Part shown: piece after piece, positions 4,667 to 6,498 of the stretch
Layout: each line of letters begins with the position of its first letter
Position numbering within the stretch: position 1 is the stretch's first letter
Source of the DNA: Methanomicrobiales archaeon
GTDB taxonomy: Archaea; Halobacteriota; Methanomicrobia; Methanomicrobiales; Methanoculleaceae
Reading direction: 5' to 3'
Length of the DNA stretch: 6,498 nucleotides
NCBI GenBank assembly: GCA_012510295.1
Contig: JAAZID010000158.1
Coordinates: 1-6,498 of the forward strand
The notes under the pieces: model-generated
What the model was told of the DNA's origin: nothing
The model's input: the letters and a program-made list of their open reading frames with translations, nothing else
Database searches by the model: none
Program-made: the position numbers and the translations under genes

Positions 4667-5314
4667 ATGCACCATATAGACGTCCATATAGAGAAGGATA
4701 TCTACGACGTCAACAACCGAATCGCAGATGCCAACGCAAAGCTCCTCAAAGAGCACGGCATTCGGGCGTTCGATCTCCTCGGCGCGATAGGCTCCGGGAA
4801 GACCGCCACGATCGAGCGTCTCACCCCCCTGATCCGGGAGCGGGGGCTCCGCGTCGGCGCTATCGCAGGAGACGTTTACGGCGACGACGACTTCCAGCGG
4901 ATCGTCGCCCTCGGGGTTCCGGCCTACAACGCAAACACTGGAAAGGAGTGTCATCTCGACGCCCACCTGGTGGAGCACGCCATCGAACACCTCCCGCTTG
5001 ATGATATCGATATCCTCTTCATCGAGAACGTGGGCAACATGGTCTGTCCGACGGACTTCCGGCTGGGCGCCGAGAAGAGGATCGTCGTCATCAGTTCCAC
5101 CGAGGGAGACGACGTGGTGAACAAACACCCGATGATGTTTCGCGGGAGCAACATCGGTGTCATCAACAAGGTCGACCTCGCCCCGTTCGTCGGCGCCAAC
5201 CTCGACCGGATGGAGCAGGATATGCGCCGCTACAACCCGGAGATGCAGACATTCCGGACGAATATGAAGACAGGGGAGGGACTCAAGGAACTGCTGGGCG
5301 CGATCCTCGCGTGA
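4667..5314 (+). CDS. hypB: Hydrogenase nickel incorporation GTPase HypB
   Basis: This 215-residue GTPase works with HypA to deliver nickel to the large subunit of [NiFe]-hydrogenases. It has a P-loop GAIGSGKT (residues 39-46), GDVYGDDD (68-75), the intersubunit metal-site residues Cys95-His96 (GKECHLD) and Cys127 (ENVGNMVCP), and the guanine-specificity motif NKVD (167-170). Cys95/His96/Cys127 fall at the same numbers I recall for Methanocaldococcus jannaschii HypB. The N-terminus lacks both the CxxCxxC high-affinity nickel site of E. coli HypB and a histidine-rich storage stretch. The start at 4667 has no ribosome binding site and lies about 28 bp from a TATA box, so a leaderless mRNA is likely. 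No hypA lies next to it in this window. In a methanogen, likely clients are the F420-reducing, Mvh-type and membrane hydrogenases. Confidence 0.97.
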   Translation: MHHIDVHIEKDIYDVNNRIADANAKLLKEHGIRAFDLLGAIGSGKTATIERLTPLIRERGLRVGAIAGDVYGDDDFQRIVALGVPAYNANTGKECHLDAHLVEHAIEHLPLDDIDILFIENVGNMVCPTDFRLGAEKRIVVISSTEGDDVVNKHPMMFRGSNIGVINKVDLAPFVGANLDRMEQDMRRYNPEMQTFRTNMKTGEGLKELLGAILA

Positions 5315-5325
5315 TCAGCACGGTT

Positions 5326-5353
5326 AAATATCCACACCCCGAATAGTTATAGC
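5326..5353 (+). promoter_or_regulatory. Possible rps8e promoter
   Basis: The 106-bp gap after hypB has two AT-rich candidates, GTTAAATATCC (about 5326-5336) and AGTTATAG (about 5345-5352). They would give leaders of roughly 65 and 45 nt. Neither is decisive, and read-through from hypB is also possible. Confidence 0.3.
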
Positions 5354-5420
5354 ACTTTAACGAGTGATCGCAACCCTACGACGGGCAATCGCGTCCTCAA
5401 CAGAGTATATTGGTGGTCAC

Positions 5421-5798
5421 ATGCAGTGGCAAGGAAGATCAGTACGGAAGTCAACGGGTGGACGCTACCACACCTCCCAGGGCAAGAAGCGGTCGGAGAT
5501 CGGACGAGCTCCGGCGGAGACACACATCGGTGAAGAGCGCAGGAAGATTATCCGCACCTACGGGGGCAACCAGAAAGTCCGGGCACTCCGGATGGACTAC
5601 GCGGCAGTCGCTGACCCCGCAACCGGCGAGACGAAGAAGGCGAAGATAGAGGCGGTTGAGGCAAACAGCGCAAACCCAAACTACGTCAGGCGGGGCCTCC
5701 TGACCAAAGGCGCTATCATCAGGACCGATATAGGGCGCGCACGGATCGTCAGCAGACCCGGTCAGGACGGCGTCGTGAACGCAGTCCTGCTGGCGTAA
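5421..5798 (+). CDS. rps8e: Small ribosomal subunit protein S8e (eS8)
   Basis: This 125-residue archaeal S8e is a 30S protein shared with eukaryotes and absent from bacteria. The N-terminus MQWQGRSVRKSTGGRYH, the basic KKRSEIGRAPAETHIGEER stretch (22-40), GGNQKVRALRMDYA (48-61), the segment with NPNYVRRGLLTKGAII (85-100), and the final SRPGQDGVVNAVLL (111-124) are typical of the family, as is the length. The ATG at 5421 is chosen because GGTGGT sits 3 nt before its C-A-C spacer and the protein then starts at the family's usual position; the open frame continues up to 5364 but those residues do not belong. Stop TAA is followed within 4 bp by a T6 run. It lies downstream of hypB and convergent with the nucleotidase gene. 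Confidence 0.97.
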   Translation: MQWQGRSVRKSTGGRYHTSQGKKRSEIGRAPAETHIGEERRKIIRTYGGNQKVRALRMDYAAVADPATGETKKAKIEAVEANSANPNYVRRGLLTKGAIIRTDIGRARIVSRPGQDGVVNAVLLA

Positions 5799-5802
5799 TA
5801 TC

Positions 5803-5808
5803 TTTTTT
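5803..5808 (+). terminator. T6 terminator after rps8e
   Basis: TTTTTT starts 5 bp after the rps8e stop codon, a typical archaeal oligo-T termination signal. A small hairpin, GGGG-AGAT-CCCC (5823-5834), follows in the convergent gap and may serve the opposing gene. Confidence 0.55.
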
Positions 5809-5880
5809 ACAATCGGCTTCCCGGGGAGATCCCCTACGGTCAGGTTCAGGGAGCGGGCGCTACACCTGCTACACCGGGCG

Positions 5881-6498
5881 TCACACCATCACAATACTTC
5901 CCACAAGATCGGCGCTGACGGGCCCTCGTGCGAGGTAACGCTCGAGTGCCTCGATCACGCTGGTATCCAGGTCCTCCCGGCCCTCCCCGTAGCCCTCCGG
6001 TACGCCCTGGCTGGTGGCGAACACAACCCGGTAGACGGCGTCCGGGTCAAGCCTCTTCCCCCCCGCGAAGAACTCCTGGATGCGGAGCCCGGGAGCATTC
6101 TCGAGTTTACAGTAGAGGTTGACTCCCATACACCGCTTCACGTAGCCGCCCATCTGCTCGTAGGGATCGCGCGCGAAGGTTCGCTCCAGGTTCTCCTCCA
6201 TCATCGCGCGCATCTCTCTGCCGGTAATCTCGACCGTCGAGACGGGGGGATCTTCCGGCACCATATTCCAGAGGTCGTTTACCGTGATCAGGCCCGGCGG
6301 CACCGGGGCACCGTAGCGCCAGCCGTTTGAGAACGCTACATCCGCATCCACCAGATCGAGGAGCGCCTGGAGCAGGAAGTTGTCCATCGTGGCCTCAAGG
6401 ATCGTGTTGCGGTTAAGCCCGGTCCGGGTCTCGCCGACGATCCGGGAGAGGTACTCACGGTGCGGGTCCATGACCCCCTCGACCATCTCTTCGACCTC
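5881..6498 (-). CDS. 5'-nucleotidase / SoxB-like protein, C-terminal part
   Basis: This frame is open at the right edge (codons continue upstream of the ATG at 6486), so it is the 3' portion, about 205 residues, of a longer gene. It matches the 5'-nucleotidase C-terminal domain: a leading DPHREYLSRIVGETRT, the LLDLVDADVAFSNGWRYGAPVPPG core that contacts substrate, ITVNDLWNMVPEDPPVSTVEITGREM, then DPYEQMGGYVKRCMGVNL and YRVVFATSQGVPEGYGEG. The FSNGWRYG and DPYEQMGG segments recall SoxB and its relatives as much as classic UDP-sugar hydrolase/5'-nucleotidases. The N-terminal metallophosphoesterase domain, presumably upstream, is not visible, so the substrate is undecided. Stop TGA is at 5881-5883. 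It is convergent with rps8e across 82 bp. Confidence 0.85.
   Translation of the reverse strand, partial: EVEEMVEGVMDPHREYLSRIVGETRTGLNRNTILEATMDNFLLQALLDLVDADVAFSNGWRYGAPVPPGLITVNDLWNMVPEDPPVSTVEITGREMRAMMEENLERTFARDPYEQMGGYVKRCMGVNLYCKLENAPGLRIQEFFAGGKRLDPDAVYRVVFATSQGVPEGYGEGREDLDTSVIEALERYLARGPVSADLVGSIVMV

Noticed and set aside
4444..5001. 185-residue plus-strand frame across the srp19/hypB gap
   Set aside because: It overlaps srp19 antisense and hypB out of frame, crosses the promoter, and turns Arg-rich; no family features.
4661..5128. 155-residue minus-strand frame inside hypB
   Set aside because: Antisense shadow of hypB; the plus-strand protein has all HypB motifs.
5858..5877. Short direct repeat GCTACACC (twice, 10 bp apart) in the rps8e/nucleotidase gap
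   Set aside because: Only two 8-bp copies; too short to call a repeat element.

Overview
This GC-rich window reads as chromosome of a methanogenic euryarchaeon, most likely Methanomicrobiales (Methanoculleus-like). The evidence is archaeal: a TFB transcription initiation factor, SRP19, Gar1, archaeal ribosomal protein S8e, a tRNA-Ala gene without an encoded CCA end, TATA-type promoters, T-run terminators and GGTG/GAGGTGA ribosome binding sites. HypB (nickel insertion into [NiFe]-hydrogenases) fits a hydrogen-using methanogen. The genus is inferred from overall protein flavour and was not tested.

Left part (1-1751): the 3' end of a membrane acyltransferase (+) runs tail to tail into a C-GCAxxG-C-C family redox-type protein (-), and the two overlap by 29 bp. 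A divergent region leads to a small, very charged protein of unknown function (831-1055, +). This converges on a class I SAM-dependent methyltransferase (1092-1751, -).

Middle (1752-2249): a sparse stretch of about 500 bp holds one doubtful Cys/His-containing small ORF on the minus strand (1895-2122), which ends directly at a T6 run.

Core (2250-4611, all minus strand, transcribed right to left): srp19, then a PHP-domain phosphoesterase (ATGA overlap), then about 105 bp with an AT-rich promoter and a perfect palindrome, then gar1 (short, TTG start), tfb (11 bp gap) and tRNA-Ala(CGC) (12 bp gap). This is a translation, RNA-modification, secretion and transcription cluster.

Right part (4612-6498): hypB is divergent from srp19. 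The 55-bp gap has one TATAAA exactly in its middle, and neither gene has a visible Shine-Dalgarno sequence, so both may be leaderless transcripts from a shared bidirectional TATA box. rps8e follows on the plus strand with its own RBS and a T6 terminator. It converges on the C-terminal part of a 5'-nucleotidase/SoxB-like protein (-) whose start lies beyond the window.

I see no mobile element, CRISPR array or obvious new multi-gene defence or metabolic system. The most interesting signals are regulatory: the symmetric hypB/srp19 promoter, the gar1 upstream palindrome, and the tRNA-Ala gene tucked against tfb.
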